Source of the DNA: Brevibacillus sp. DP1.3A
GTDB taxonomy: Bacteria > Bacillota > Bacilli > Brevibacillales > Brevibacillaceae
Length of the DNA stretch: 64,000 bases
Reading direction: 5' to 3'
Assembly: GCF_013284245.2 (NCBI RefSeq)
Contig: NZ_CP085876.1
Span: 1,977,501-2,041,500, forward strand
Position numbers and translations under genes: made by a program. Shown here piece by piece: positions 35,681 through 44,267 of the stretch. The first letter of the stretch is position 1, and every line of letters begins with the position of its first letter. Below the pieces are notes generated by a model. That model ran no database searches. It was not told the origin of the DNA and saw nothing but the letters and a program-made list of their open reading frames with translations.

Positions 35681-36518
35681 AGAAATGATCTCCAAGCGTA
35701 TCTTCACGATTACACTGATCATGTCGATGGCCTTCCTGCTGCTGTTTGGACTTGCCACAGGCTATGCGGTCAAGGAAATGAAGGAATCGTTCGGGGGCTT
35801 AGGTCCAGAAGCTTTGTTGCAAAAAAACTTCTTTTCCACGCAGCTCTTGGGGATGGGCTTGTACTTTGGTTCCGTTATTACGGCACTCTTGGCGATTTTG
35901 AGCAGTGTCGGGAGCATCGCATCTGAAATCGAGAGCCACCAAATCGACACGTGGCTGGCCCGCGCCCTTCCTCGCTACAAATATGTTTTGGGGAAATTTT
36001 TCGGGTTGGCAAGTATGTTGGGGATATACGCACTCCTGATGTTCTTCGGACTTTTGGCGATCAACCAATGGGTGGGCGGCGGTGCGTTGGCTGTTCAGGT
36101 AGGGGGAGCCCAAATCCTGAAAGCAGCCGCTTTCTTCGTAGGTATGCCGATCATTCTTGTCTGTGTAGCCATGTTCTTGAGCAGTATGACTACAACAGTA
36201 ACAGGCGGCATTATCCTGATCATTCTGTACGGGATCAGCTTCATTGGTGGCTTTATCGAGCAGCTTGGTGTTGCTTTTAGTAACAGCTCACTCACGAACA
36301 TCGGGATTATTTCCAGTCTGGTTTTTCCATCCGATTCGCTATTCAGGCAAATGACGCTTTCGCTATTTGATACAGCTGACGACCCGCTTTCCTTCGCTTC
36401 GCAAGGAATTTTCGGTACGACTTCTCCTCCGAGCACTGCTATGCTTATCTACACGATTCTCTATGGCATCGTGGCGCTGGCGCTGTCCATTCGGGTGTTT
36501 CAAAAACGGGATGTATAA
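35652..36518 (+). CDS. ABC-2 type transporter, permease
   Basis: A 288-aa membrane protein with about six hydrophobic segments. It starts MWPIIKITYREMISKRIFTI, the usual short cytoplasmic lead of ABC-2 permeases (TMs at about 22-42, 75-95, 118-145 and onward). GGAGGGGG precedes the ATG inside the end of the ATPase gene. It likely exports or flips a substrate that damages the envelope (inference from the sigma-factor context). A terminator follows. Confidence 0.82.
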   Translation: MWPIIKITYREMISKRIFTITLIMSMAFLLLFGLATGYAVKEMKESFGGLGPEALLQKNFFSTQLLGMGLYFGSVITALLAILSSVGSIASEIESHQIDTWLARALPRYKYVLGKFFGLASMLGIYALLMFFGLLAINQWVGGGALAVQVGGAQILKAAAFFVGMPIILVCVAMFLSSMTTTVTGGIILIILYGISFIGGFIEQLGVAFSNSSLTNIGIISSLVFPSDSLFRQMTLSLFDTADDPLSFASQGIFGTTSPPSTAMLIYTILYGIVALALSIRVFQKRDV

Positions 36519-36527
36519 AATACAAGA

Positions 36528-36556
36528 GAGAACGGCTGATTCGTGCCGTTCTTTTT
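36528..36556 (+). terminator. Intrinsic terminator
   Basis: A stem AGAACGGC / GCCGTTCT followed by TTTTTC. It ends the ECF operon. Confidence 0.75.
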
Positions 36557-36614
36557 CTTTTCGTAAGCTGGGTCTATCGATCCAGCCGCTAAATACAATG
36601 TTTTAAATCTGTTC

Positions 36615-36836
36615 CTATGCCAATTGTTTCGCGATCTCCCAGGCATGTCCTGCCGGATCGACGAATGAAGCCGTTCGCACTCCCCACGGCCGGTCGATCG
36701 GACCGTTAAGTAGAGCAACTCCACGTTTTTTCAATTCTTCACAGACCTCATCCACTTCATCGACCCAAATGGTGAGCAGGAAACGGAATCCGGATTCACT
36801 TGTTGCGACTGTTCCCGGGATAAAAATGGATATTTC
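36615..36836 (-). pseudogene. C-terminal remnant of a glyoxalase/VOC-family gene
   Basis: The minus strand encodes about 73 residues that read as the second half of a VOC-fold protein: SGFRFLLTIWVDEVDEVCEE, then KRGVALLNGPIDRPWG and SFVDPAGHAWEIAKQLA. An in-frame TAA at 36837-36839 precedes it, and no start or N-terminal half is found upstream. VOC proteins normally have about 120-140 residues. I read it as a truncated, non-functional gene at the edge of a rearranged patch. Confidence 0.7.
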
Positions 36837-36942
36837 TTATGAATTGCTTTCTTTTTCACTAAAATGCTCGGTTATAGACTGCCTCATCGAACCCTTTAGC
36901 TTAACAAGTGCCCCAAAATCAATGGAGGCAGGTCTTTCGGGG

Positions 36943-37506
36943 CTAATCGCTCCATTTTTTCACATAAGCCGCGCATTCCTTTCGGATGGTGTCGTCGGGA
37001 TTCAGCCTTCGAATCATCCGCATATACGAATCTGTCTCGAACTCATAGTCGGAAACTGCAAACAAGACGATGATGTCGCGACCAACAGCATCGGAAAAGA
37101 TGCCCGAGCGTACCAGTTCTTCCAGCACCTCGATACACGTTTCGTACAACGCCTCCCGAAACGCCACGAAACGGCCGCTTTCATGTCTTGCCGAGGGCTC
37201 CTCAGTCAGGATGAAACTTCGCAACTTCGCGCAAATCGCGTCGAAGGCCTCCTCAGCCCCTTGACCTTCGAACCTCCATTCCGCAGGCTCGTATTTGAAA
37301 TACAGCGCATGTTCCGGATCGCTCTCGACAATTCCATCAAGATGCGCTTCCGTATTGACAGCAGGGCATACCGTCATGGCGCCTTCGTCGCTGTACAACG
37401 CAAAGGCGATTATCCTATCGTCCTGGCACGTCTTATTCATCTCTTCAAAGGCCTGCATTGCCGCCGTTTTAATCTCTTGCTTCAGCAATGGGAAATCAAA
37501 ATCCAT
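36943..37506 (-). CDS. DUF4303-like protein
   Basis: A 187-aa soluble acidic protein. The start stretch MDFDFPLLKQEIKTAAMQAF and the middle IIAFALYSDEGAMTVCPAVN with TEAHLD resemble DUF4303 proteins, of unknown function and often found near contact-dependent toxin-immunity genes. I chose the ATG at 37506 because GGAG precedes it; a longer frame to 37608 has none. It lies just upstream of the VOC remnant. Confidence 0.65.
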   Translation of the reverse strand: MDFDFPLLKQEIKTAAMQAFEEMNKTCQDDRIIAFALYSDEGAMTVCPAVNTEAHLDGIVESDPEHALYFKYEPAEWRFEGQGAEEAFDAICAKLRSFILTEEPSARHESGRFVAFREALYETCIEVLEELVRSGIFSDAVGRDIIVLFAVSDYEFETDSYMRMIRRLNPDDTIRKECAAYVKKWSD

Positions 37507-37817
37507 CGGGGCAGCTCCTTCCGCATTGTAGGGAATCGTTCGCGGTTCGGCCATGGATCGACGAACCGCCGCAATATATCGTTTATAGCAGAGCCGTTGT
37601 CCGGACAAGAGGTTATTCTCATCCTCGGCATAGGTCGAGAGGCAACATGCCTGTCCTCGTTATCGAACCCGATCGTAAGGATTCATTTCTCCGATGAAGG
37701 CATGTAAGGACACTGCACTTGAAACTTACGTAACGTAATGAATTATGATGTAGATACCGGTAAAAACCTCGCGCGAAAACGTACGCTAAGCTTAAAAATG
37801 AGAGGGAGTTGAAGAGA
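37507..37817. other. Intergenic stretch with promoter
   Basis: 311 bases without a gene I can support. The right half holds the MerR-type promoter of the reductase gene. The left half may be decayed coding sequence. Confidence 0.4.
37719..37749 (+). promoter_or_regulatory. MerR-type promoter of the aldo/keto reductase gene
   Basis: TTGAAA (37719-37724) and TATGAT (37744-37749) are separated by 19 bases, longer than usual. The spacer contains the palindrome TTACGTAACGTAA. A long spacer carrying a dyad is the hallmark of promoters untwisted by MerR-family activators. No MerR gene is in the window. Confidence 0.6.
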
Positions 37818-38750
37818 ATGACGAAACAAACACGAATTGGTAAAACAGATTTCGTTGTCAATCCAATCGGACTTGGAACAAGCGCTGTAGGTGGCCACAA
37901 TATTTATCCTAATTTAAATGAAGGAGTAGGAAAAGATTTGGTGCGGGCTGCGATCAACCATGGAGTGAATTTTTTAGATACAGCGTTTTTTTATGGAACA
38001 GGACGTTCAGAGGAGCTAATAGGTGAAGTGATAAAAGAAGCAGGAAAGCGTCATGAACTCATCCTTGCAACAAAAGGTGGCCTTACACTTGTCGGCAATG
38101 ATGTTACCATGGATAATTCGCCTGCTTATTTAAAACAAGCCGTTGAAGATAGTTTGAAAAGGCTACAAACAGATTACATAGATTTATTTTATATTCATGC
38201 TCCAGATCAGGATACACCAAAAGATGAGGCGGTTGGAGTCTTAAAACAGCTAAAGGACGAAGGTAAAATAAGAGCAATTGGCGTTTCTAACTTCTCACTG
38301 GAACAATTAAAAGAAGCAAATAAGGATGGTTATGTCGATGTATTACAGGGAAACTACAATTTGCTGCAGCGTGAAGCGGAACAAGAATTCTTTCCATATA
38401 CGACAGAGAATAATATCTCGTTTATTCCATACTTTCCACTAGCATCAGGCTTGCTTGCCGGTAAATACAATAAGGATATGGCATTCAATGATCTACGCAA
38501 AGATATGCCTAACTTTCAGGGCGATAAATTCAAAAAAAATCTAGAAAAGGTAGAGCAGCTCCGTAAAATTGCAAATAAAAAAAATGCTGAAGCTGCTCAT
38601 ATAGTCCTTGCTTGGTATTTAACACATGATTCAATTGATGTTGTCATTCCCGGAGCACAAAGAGCAGAGCAAGTGCTGGATAATTTAAAAACAGTAGACG
38701 TCCACCTGACAGAAGAAGAAATCAACGAAATTAATCGTATTTTTAAATAG
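37818..38750 (+). CDS. Aldo/keto reductase, IolS-like
   Basis: A 310-aa NADPH-dependent reductase of the AKR fold, closely resembling B. subtilis IolS. Shared features are [40 protein letters not shown] (catalytic Asp and Tyr), ILATKGG (Lys) and [11 protein letters not shown] (His), plus the cofactor loop [10 protein letters not shown]. The ATG at 37818 follows AGGGAG; a TTG at 37809 would be less well placed. The gene is more AT-rich than its neighbours, which supports acquisition. The MerR-like promoter hints at induction by aldehydes or electrophiles (inference). Confidence 0.87.
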   Translation: MTKQTRIGKTDFVVNPIGLGTSAVGGHNIYPNLNEGVGKDLVRAAINHGVNFLDTAFFYGTGRSEELIGEVIKEAGKRHELILATKGGLTLVGNDVTMDNSPAYLKQAVEDSLKRLQTDYIDLFYIHAPDQDTPKDEAVGVLKQLKDEGKIRAIGVSNFSLEQLKEANKDGYVDVLQGNYNLLQREAEQEFFPYTTENNISFIPYFPLASGLLAGKYNKDMAFNDLRKDMPNFQGDKFKKNLEKVEQLRKIANKKNAEAAHIVLAWYLTHDSIDVVIPGAQRAEQVLDNLKTVDVHLTEEEINEINRIFK

Positions 38751-38793
38751 GTTCTCTGTGGCGAACCTTCGTACTACTGCCCTTTCGTATTAT

Positions 38794-38823
38794 GAGGTTA
38801 GCCAGTTTTTACTGGTTGACCTC
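38794..38823. repeat. Short inverted repeat
   Basis: A 13-bp stem GAGGTTAGCCAGT / ACTGGTTGACCTC (two wobble pairs) with a TTTT loop, lying between two convergent genes. There is no T run, so it is a weak terminator candidate at most. Confidence 0.4.
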
Positions 38824-38908
38824 CTTAGTTAAACAACTTTACCGTTACTTGTGATACGGTTCACCGTACATGATCTTAAACTATCGAACCTCGTTAGCTC
38901 AATGAGTC

Positions 38909-39745
38909 TCATCTAAATTCAAGAGTTAAACCCACTCCAACCTCCAATACATTCGCCACATCTGATAATGCAATTTTCGATTTCAAATCTGTACAATGAC
39001 AAGCATGTAAATATGTCGGTTTGATAGTCTGAAAATAATCCACGGTTTTATTCATTTGATATTCTCCAGGGTTTAGCAGATGAAATCCTCCGATTATATC
39101 GAGAATCCTATCGTCTCCACAAACTTTTTTGGCATACTCAATGGTATTGCAGATTCCTGAGTGCGAACATGCAACAATGATGACAAGTCCGTTTTCAGCT
39201 TTATAAACCAGTGCAGAATCATCCAACAGGTAGTCCTCTGAGTTTTCGCCATTTCTTGCAACTTGTCCAATAGCGTTATCCGCTTCAAAAGGCATAGTCC
39301 TTTCAATTTCACCTAGGAAGACCAACTTCTCCGTCAGCCACACCGGCTTTTTGGTGTATTCCAATTTAAAATGCCTAGTGATTTTCTCAGCAGTTAGCAA
39401 ACTCCCTATTTCTTCACCATTCAAGAGTTTGCTGTAGAATACATCGGGATGAGCAATAATGGTTGGAAGTCTGAATTCTAATTGTTCAAGTTTCGCTTCA
39501 GAAAACATTCGAATGAGGGGATCTAATCCCCAGGTATGATCGTTATGTCCATGTGACAGCGCAACGTAATCAAGTTTTCTCAAATCAATTCTCATCTTTT
39601 CTGAATTGCGAATGAACGCATCTGAGTAACCTACGTCGAACAGTATCCTCTTATCTTCATCTTCGATTAAATAAGAAACAGCTGGCTCACCAACAAAGTA
39701 GCGGTCGATGTAAGTGTTATTATCAACCAGCACAGTTAATTTCAT
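38909..39745 (-). CDS. Metallo-beta-lactamase-fold hydrolase
   Basis: A 278-aa protein with the MBL motif SHGHNDHTWG (HxHxDH) near residue 64-73, and later ACSHSGICN and ACHCTD that complete the metal site. It belongs to the COG1237-like group related to archaeal MBL enzymes of pterin metabolism. The reaction here is unknown; it is not a beta-lactamase by sequence. GAGGAGG precedes the ATG. The AT-rich composition matches the reductase gene next to it. Confidence 0.82.
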   Translation of the reverse strand: MKLTVLVDNNTYIDRYFVGEPAVSYLIEDEDKRILFDVGYSDAFIRNSEKMRIDLRKLDYVALSHGHNDHTWGLDPLIRMFSEAKLEQLEFRLPTIIAHPDVFYSKLLNGEEIGSLLTAEKITRHFKLEYTKKPVWLTEKLVFLGEIERTMPFEADNAIGQVARNGENSEDYLLDDSALVYKAENGLVIIVACSHSGICNTIEYAKKVCGDDRILDIIGGFHLLNPGEYQMNKTVDYFQTIKPTYLHACHCTDLKSKIALSDVANVLEVGVGLTLEFR

Positions 39746-40104
39746 TGAGATATCCTCCTCTTCATGTCGTAAGACCTAATGTCCCTCCACAAAACCAAGT
39801 AATTATATTATACCGAAATTTCTGTCACTAAATGAACAAAACTGCCCGTTATCGTAATGACTCAAGTAAGTCTAAAGCATTATTTTCAGTGAAGAACTAT
39901 GTCGATATATGGCTGTAAATATTATTTGATATCGAAGTTAAATGAAGTCGATTCAAAAAAAGAGGATGGGTAATACACAAAGGGACTATATGTACATTCA
40001 TGTTCCGATCACCATATGCGCATGTCATAATTTTTATGATGTTAATAGAGGAAATGCGGTTAAAACAGTTTATGCGCATATTCTATTCGGATTTTTACGA
40101 ACAT

Positions 40105-40113
40105 TGTTATAAT
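40105..40113 (+). promoter_or_regulatory. Extended -10 promoter of the citrate transporter gene
   Basis: TGT directly followed by TATAAT (40108-40113), with a poor -35, as is common for activator-dependent promoters. Confidence 0.6.
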
Positions 40114-40124
40114 GACAGCACAAT

Positions 40125-40139
40125 ATGAAAGCGCATTCG
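40125..40139 (+). promoter_or_regulatory. cre-like site 1 (candidate CcpA operator)
   Basis: ATGAAAGCGCATTCG matches the cre consensus WTGNAARCGNWWWCA at 14 of 15 positions. It lies about 15-25 bases after the -10, where CcpA would block transcription. citM of B. subtilis is known to be CcpA-repressed. Confidence 0.55.
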
Positions 40140-40159
40140 TCATGGTTGCTACAACATCA

Positions 40160-40174
40160 TTGTAAGCGCATTCT
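40160..40174 (+). promoter_or_regulatory. cre-like site 2
   Basis: TTGTAAGCGCATTCT matches the cre consensus at 14 of 15 positions. It repeats the AAGCGCATTC core of site 1, 35 bases downstream. Confidence 0.45.
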
Positions 40175-40193
40175 TGCAAGGGGGAACTAGCGT

Positions 40194-41501
40194 ATGCTGG
40201 CATTACTTGGATTTCTTATGGTAGCCGTTTTCATGTACCTGATTATGTCGAGACGGCTTTCGGCATTAGTTGCTTTAATTGTTGTTCCTGTTGTTTTTGC
40301 GTTGATTAGCGGATTTGGTACAGAAATTGGCGACATGATGCTTGCAGGCATCAAGAAAATTGCGCCTACGGGAATTATGCTGTTGTTCGCCATTCTATAC
40401 TTTGGAGTCATGATGGATGCAGGTCTGTTTGACCCATTAATTAAGAAAATCGTGAAAATTGTGAAGGGTGACCCACTGAAGGTTATTGTAGGTACAGCGA
40501 TTCTCGCTACCTTGGTCGCACTGGATGGCGATGGAACCACGACTTATATGATTACCGTTACTGCGATGTTACCTTTGTATCGCAAGCTGGGAATCAGACC
40601 GATGATTTTGGCAGTCATGCCGATGCTCGCACTCGGTGTCATGAACATGACGCCTTGGGGTGGTCCGACAGCGCGTGTCATGAGTGTACTCCATATGGAT
40701 GTTTCCGAGATTTTTGTCCCTGTTATTCCTGTGATGATTGGCGGAATTGCGTGGGTTATGATCGTAGCCTGTATTTTGGGCAAACAAGAGCGTAAGCGTT
40801 TGGGGATTATTGAGATACCAGATGAAGATTTGCAATCGCTTGCAGGACAAGAAGTGGCGGCGACGGATGAGACTGCTGCACTGAAACGTCCGCACCTGAT
40901 CTGGTTCAATCTGTTGTTGACAGCAGCACTGATGGTCGGCCTGATTACGAGCTTCTTGCCACTTCCGACGATGTTCATGCTCGCTTTTGCCATTGCCCTG
41001 TTTATTAACTACCCGAAAATGCAAGATCAGAAAGAACGGATTGCAGCCCACGCAGCTAACGCACTGGCTACGGTGTCCATGGTTTTCGCTGCGGGAATCT
41101 TTACAGGCATCCTGACTGAAACGAAAATGATCGATGCGATGGCGAGCACACTCGTTTCCTGGATTCCAGATTCACTTGGTTCCCATATGCCTCTACTCGT
41201 AGCACTGACAAGCATGCCATTCACGTATTTCATGTCGAACGATGCGTATTACTTCGGGATCGTTCCAATTCTGGCAAATGCAGCGGCCGCTTACGGAATC
41301 GATCCGGCGGAAATTGGCCGCGCTTCCATCCTGGGTCAACCGCTGCATGTACTCAGCCCATTGTTTGCAGCACAGTACCTGTTGATCGGAATGGTTGGGG
41401 TCGATTATGCAGAAACCCAAAAGTTCATCCTGAAATGGGCGTTTGGAACATCGATCGTGATGATTGCGCTTGCTCTTCTTACCGGAGTCATCTCATTCTA
41501 G
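40194..41501 (+). CDS. citM: CitMHS family citrate transporter
   Basis: A 435-aa permease with about 12 membrane segments. It matches CitM/CitH of Bacillus: MLALLGFLMVAVFMYLIMSR at the start, ALDGDGTTTYMITVTAMLPL, and NMTPWGGPTARVMSVL. It imports citrate complexed with a divalent metal using the proton gradient. AAGGGGGA precedes the ATG. A CitS/CitT-like pair lies directly downstream, the same partnership as in B. subtilis. The metal preference (Mg or Ca) cannot be told from sequence. Confidence 0.9.
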   Translation: MLALLGFLMVAVFMYLIMSRRLSALVALIVVPVVFALISGFGTEIGDMMLAGIKKIAPTGIMLLFAILYFGVMMDAGLFDPLIKKIVKIVKGDPLKVIVGTAILATLVALDGDGTTTYMITVTAMLPLYRKLGIRPMILAVMPMLALGVMNMTPWGGPTARVMSVLHMDVSEIFVPVIPVMIGGIAWVMIVACILGKQERKRLGIIEIPDEDLQSLAGQEVAATDETAALKRPHLIWFNLLLTAALMVGLITSFLPLPTMFMLAFAIALFINYPKMQDQKERIAAHAANALATVSMVFAAGIFTGILTETKMIDAMASTLVSWIPDSLGSHMPLLVALTSMPFTYFMSNDAYYFGIVPILANAAAAYGIDPAEIGRASILGQPLHVLSPLFAAQYLLIGMVGVDYAETQKFILKWAFGTSIVMIALALLTGVISF

Positions 41502-41524
41502 TCAACTATAAAAAGGAAGAAATA

Positions 41525-41556
41525 AAAAAAGAGGCCTGCTCATGGCCTCTTTTTTC
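41525..41556 (+). terminator. Intrinsic terminator of the citrate transporter gene
   Basis: A stem AAAAGAGGCC / GGCCTCTTTT with a seven-base loop and seven T. Confidence 0.8.
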
Positions 41557-41603
41557 GTCATCGAGCGAAATGAGATACAATGAGAAGAAGAGGAGGGAAC
41601 GAT

Positions 41604-43235
41604 GTGCGTTTTCACAGCAAGCTGATGTTGATTATTTGCTCGCTCCTTTTTGGTGTGATTGTCATACTTGGTACGATGTTTGAACAGATGCTGGCGGGCG
41701 TATTGGAGCATGAGATCGGAACACGCGCACTGCATACCGCCAAGACCGTCGCACAGATGTCCGAGATCAAACAGGCGTTTGACGCAGAAGATCCTGCTAA
41801 GATTATCAATCCAATCGTGGAAAAAATACGCGTGGATACGAATGCGGCTTTTATCACAGTAGGAAATTTGCAAAGCATCCGCTATTCACATCCTGATCCA
41901 GAGCAGATTGGCAAAAAGATGGTGGGAGGCGACAATGAGGCAGTATTTGAGGGGCAATCCATCATCTCTGAAACAGTCGGCTCGCTTGGCCCCGGACTGA
42001 GAGGAAAGACTCCAATCTATGATGAGGATGGAAAGGTGATGGGGGTCGTTTCTGTCGGCTTTTTGTTTGAGGATATAAATGAAACGATCGAATCGTATCG
42101 CAATCGAATCTTCGTCATCGGCATCGTCACCTTACTCTTGGGTGTGGTGGCTACGCTCATTCTTTCGCAGAATGTAAAGAAAGCCATATTTGGTTTGGAG
42201 CCAGAACAAATCGGGCGATTGTATCAGGAAAATCAAGCAGTGCTAGAATCGATTCGCGAAGGCATTGTGGCGGTCAATAAGGAAGGGACGATCACGCTCG
42301 CGAATCAGACCGCTCTCCATATGCTGGGGCAAGCGAAGGATAAAGACAGTATCATGGACAAACAGGACGAGCTGGTGCGTTCGCTGGGCCTTCATGAGGT
42401 GATTGAGACAGGAAAAGCCGAATTTGACCGCGAAACGAATGTGGACGAGCACGTATTAGTCGTGAACCGCGTACCGATTATGGATAAGGAGCGCCATGTT
42501 ATGGGTGCGGTAGCGAGCTTTCGCAATCGGTCCGAGCTGTTCGAGGTCACACAGGAGCTGTCACGAGTGAAGGAGTATGCGGAAGTCCTCCGTTCCCAGA
42601 CGCACGAGTATTCCAACAAACTGCATCTCATATCAGGACTCATTCAGCTTGAATCGTATCAGGAAGCCATTGAAACGATCTCTTCTGAGTTGAATGTGCA
42701 TGTTCACAATACGACGTTTATTATGCAAGAAGTCCCCGACCCACTGATAGGTGGCTTGTTGCTCGGGAAGCTGAATCAAGCCAACGAACGCAAAGTGGAA
42801 TTGAAAATTGATCCAGAAAGTAACTTCCGTGACATTCCTACCTCGATTGATCGCTCACAGCTGATTGTCATTCTCGGCAATTTGATAGATAATGCGATGG
42901 ATGCTGTAAAAGCTCCAGGTGCATTTGCACCAGAAATCACGATCTTTTTGCTCAATATGGAAGAGGTCTTGCTCATAGAGGTAGAGGACCGAGGGCCAGG
43001 TATCTCCGAAGAAAATGCTGAACGAATCTTTGAGCTGGGCTTCTCTACCAAACAACAGCCGAATCATGGCTATGGACTGCACTTAGTCAAACAAGCTGCT
43101 TTACATGTACACGGCAATATTACGCATACGGGAAATCCGGTAGGCGGAACGATTTTTACTGTGACGATACCAAAGGATGCACGCACGGCAGAACGGAAGG
43201 AGGCCGTTATAGATGATACGGGTACTCATTATTGA
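41604..43235 (+). CDS. citS: Sensor histidine kinase, CitS/DcuS-like
   Basis: A 543-aa membrane kinase. The layout is TM1 (about residues 5-27), an extracellular Cache-like sensor (about 30-165), TM2 (about 167-188), a PAS domain (about 205-310), the dimerisation helix with phosphoacceptor H334 (RSQTHEYSNKLHLISGLIQL), and the ATPase domain (LGNLIDNAMDAV, DRGPGIS, GYGLHLVKQ). CitA/DcuS-type kinases sense citrate or dicarboxylates directly. I chose the GTG at 41604 because GAGGAGGG precedes it; the ATG at 41580 has no site. It overlaps the regulator gene by 23 bases. Confidence 0.87.
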   Translation: MRFHSKLMLIICSLLFGVIVILGTMFEQMLAGVLEHEIGTRALHTAKTVAQMSEIKQAFDAEDPAKIINPIVEKIRVDTNAAFITVGNLQSIRYSHPDPEQIGKKMVGGDNEAVFEGQSIISETVGSLGPGLRGKTPIYDEDGKVMGVVSVGFLFEDINETIESYRNRIFVIGIVTLLLGVVATLILSQNVKKAIFGLEPEQIGRLYQENQAVLESIREGIVAVNKEGTITLANQTALHMLGQAKDKDSIMDKQDELVRSLGLHEVIETGKAEFDRETNVDEHVLVVNRVPIMDKERHVMGAVASFRNRSELFEVTQELSRVKEYAEVLRSQTHEYSNKLHLISGLIQLESYQEAIETISSELNVHVHNTTFIMQEVPDPLIGGLLLGKLNQANERKVELKIDPESNFRDIPTSIDRSQLIVILGNLIDNAMDAVKAPGAFAPEITIFLLNMEEVLLIEVEDRGPGISEENAERIFELGFSTKQQPNHGYGLHLVKQAALHVHGNITHTGNPVGGTIFTVTIPKDARTAERKEAVIDDTGTHY

Positions 43236-43911
43236 AGACGACCTGAGAATCGCAGAGGTAAACCGGCGCTTCGTGGAAAAAGTGGAGGGGTACGAGGTGA
43301 TTGGCATTGCCACGAATGGGCAAGAGGCTAAGGACCAAATGGAAATTTTGCAGCCTGATCTCGTGTTGCTCGACATTTATTTTCCAGATATGGACGGCCT
43401 CGATTTTTTGTCGATCATAAAGGAGCAGTTCCCTACAACGGATGTCATCATGCTGACAGCAGCCAAAGAAGTGGATGCGGTTGTAGAGGCGATCCGCTAT
43501 GGCGTTTTCGATTTTATTACCAAGCCACTTATCTTTGCACGCCTGCAACAAACCCTACGGAATTATCAGGAGTTCAGGCAAAAGGTGAGTGATTGGAAAA
43601 AAGACACCGATCAGATCAGTCAAGCCCAAATCGATGAGCTCATTGCCCGGACAGGCCAAAAGAAGACAACCGAGACAAGGGCAGTCAAAGGAATCGACCA
43701 AATTACGTTGGACAAGATTTCAGGCTTTCTCATGCAGACACAGGAGGCCACGACGGATTTGGTCAGCAAAGAAACAGGCATTAGCCGTTCAACAGCAAGG
43801 CGATACCTCGAATATTTGGTAGCCAAAGGAGACGCCATCGCAGACCTTTCGTACGGTGTCGTCGGACGTCCAGAGCGCGTATACAAGAGCGTCGGGCGGC
43901 AAAAAGAATAA
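43213..43911 (+). CDS. citT: Response regulator, CitT/DctR-like
   Basis: A 232-aa regulator. The receiver domain has the phosphorylation Asp 54 (LVLLDIYFPDMDG), acidic pocket EDD at 8-10 and Lys in ITKPLIF. A linker leads to a C-terminal helix-turn-helix (VSKETGISRSTARRYLEYLV). It is the partner of the upstream kinase and likely activates the citrate transporter gene, perhaps through the GCGCAT repeats upstream of it. GGAGG precedes the ATG inside the kinase gene. Confidence 0.88.
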   Translation: MIRVLIIEDDLRIAEVNRRFVEKVEGYEVIGIATNGQEAKDQMEILQPDLVLLDIYFPDMDGLDFLSIIKEQFPTTDVIMLTAAKEVDAVVEAIRYGVFDFITKPLIFARLQQTLRNYQEFRQKVSDWKKDTDQISQAQIDELIARTGQKKTTETRAVKGIDQITLDKISGFLMQTQEATTDLVSKETGISRSTARRYLEYLVAKGDAIADLSYGVVGRPERVYKSVGRQKE

Positions 43912-43913
43912 TA

Positions 43914-43976
43914 AAAAACCCTCCGTGCTCACAAGTAAGGTTCAAATCCTACTTGAGAGTGCGGAGGGTCTTTTTG
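43914..43976 (+). terminator. Long intrinsic terminator of the citS-citT pair
   Basis: A long stem: ACCCTCCG pairs with CGGAGGGT, and an upper AAGTAAGG/CCTACTT part has one bulge. TTTTTG follows. Confidence 0.8.
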
Positions 43977-44023
43977 TATTAGATAGGCATTTAGAAAATG
44001 CCGACGAACCAACAAAGCTGGGC

Positions 44024-44235
44024 GAGAAGAAAAAGCACAGATCTCGCAGACCTTGACAACGGCTACCCAGTCGGAACTTCAAAAAGGGGGCCACGCTTGT
44101 CGAACACTTCTTCCTTGAGAAACTTCCGCCCGTAGGGTGGCTTTGGATCGACGGTCCCCTTTTTGAAATGGAGACGTCCAGTGAATCCCCCTTGCGGGCG
44201 TGTCAGAGTCGAAGAGAACTGTGCTTTTTCTTCTC
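44024..44235 (+). repeat. Long palindromic element C (about 212 bp)
   Basis: The outer arms GAGAAGAAAAAGCACAG (44024-44040) and 44219-44235 are perfectly complementary over 17 bp. The inner arms TTCAAAAAGGGG (44078-44089) and 44156-44167 pair over 12 bp. The unpaired shoulders carry GGCTACCCAGTCGGA on the left and GGAGACGTCCAGTGAATCCC on the right, clearly matching elements A (minus strand) and B. It sits between a terminator and the convergent trmB gene. A 63-aa open frame antisense to it is probably a by-product. Confidence 0.8.
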
Positions 44236-44267
44236 CTGCACTATGTTGACTCAAACAAAAAGGATTT

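Larger units (their letters stand above)
39746..40193. promoter_or_regulatory. Long upstream region of the citrate transporter
   Basis: 448 bases, AT-rich, without a supported gene. It holds four GCGCAT hexamers at 40018-40023, 40074-40079, 40131-40136 and 40166-40171, an extended -10 promoter at 40105-40113, and two cre-like sites. The four hexamers could be operators of the downstream response regulator. Confidence 0.5.

Noticed and set aside
44063..44254. 63-aa frame antisense to palindrome C
   Set aside because: It falls inside the repeat; the partial match with the frame in B reflects the conserved shoulder sequence.
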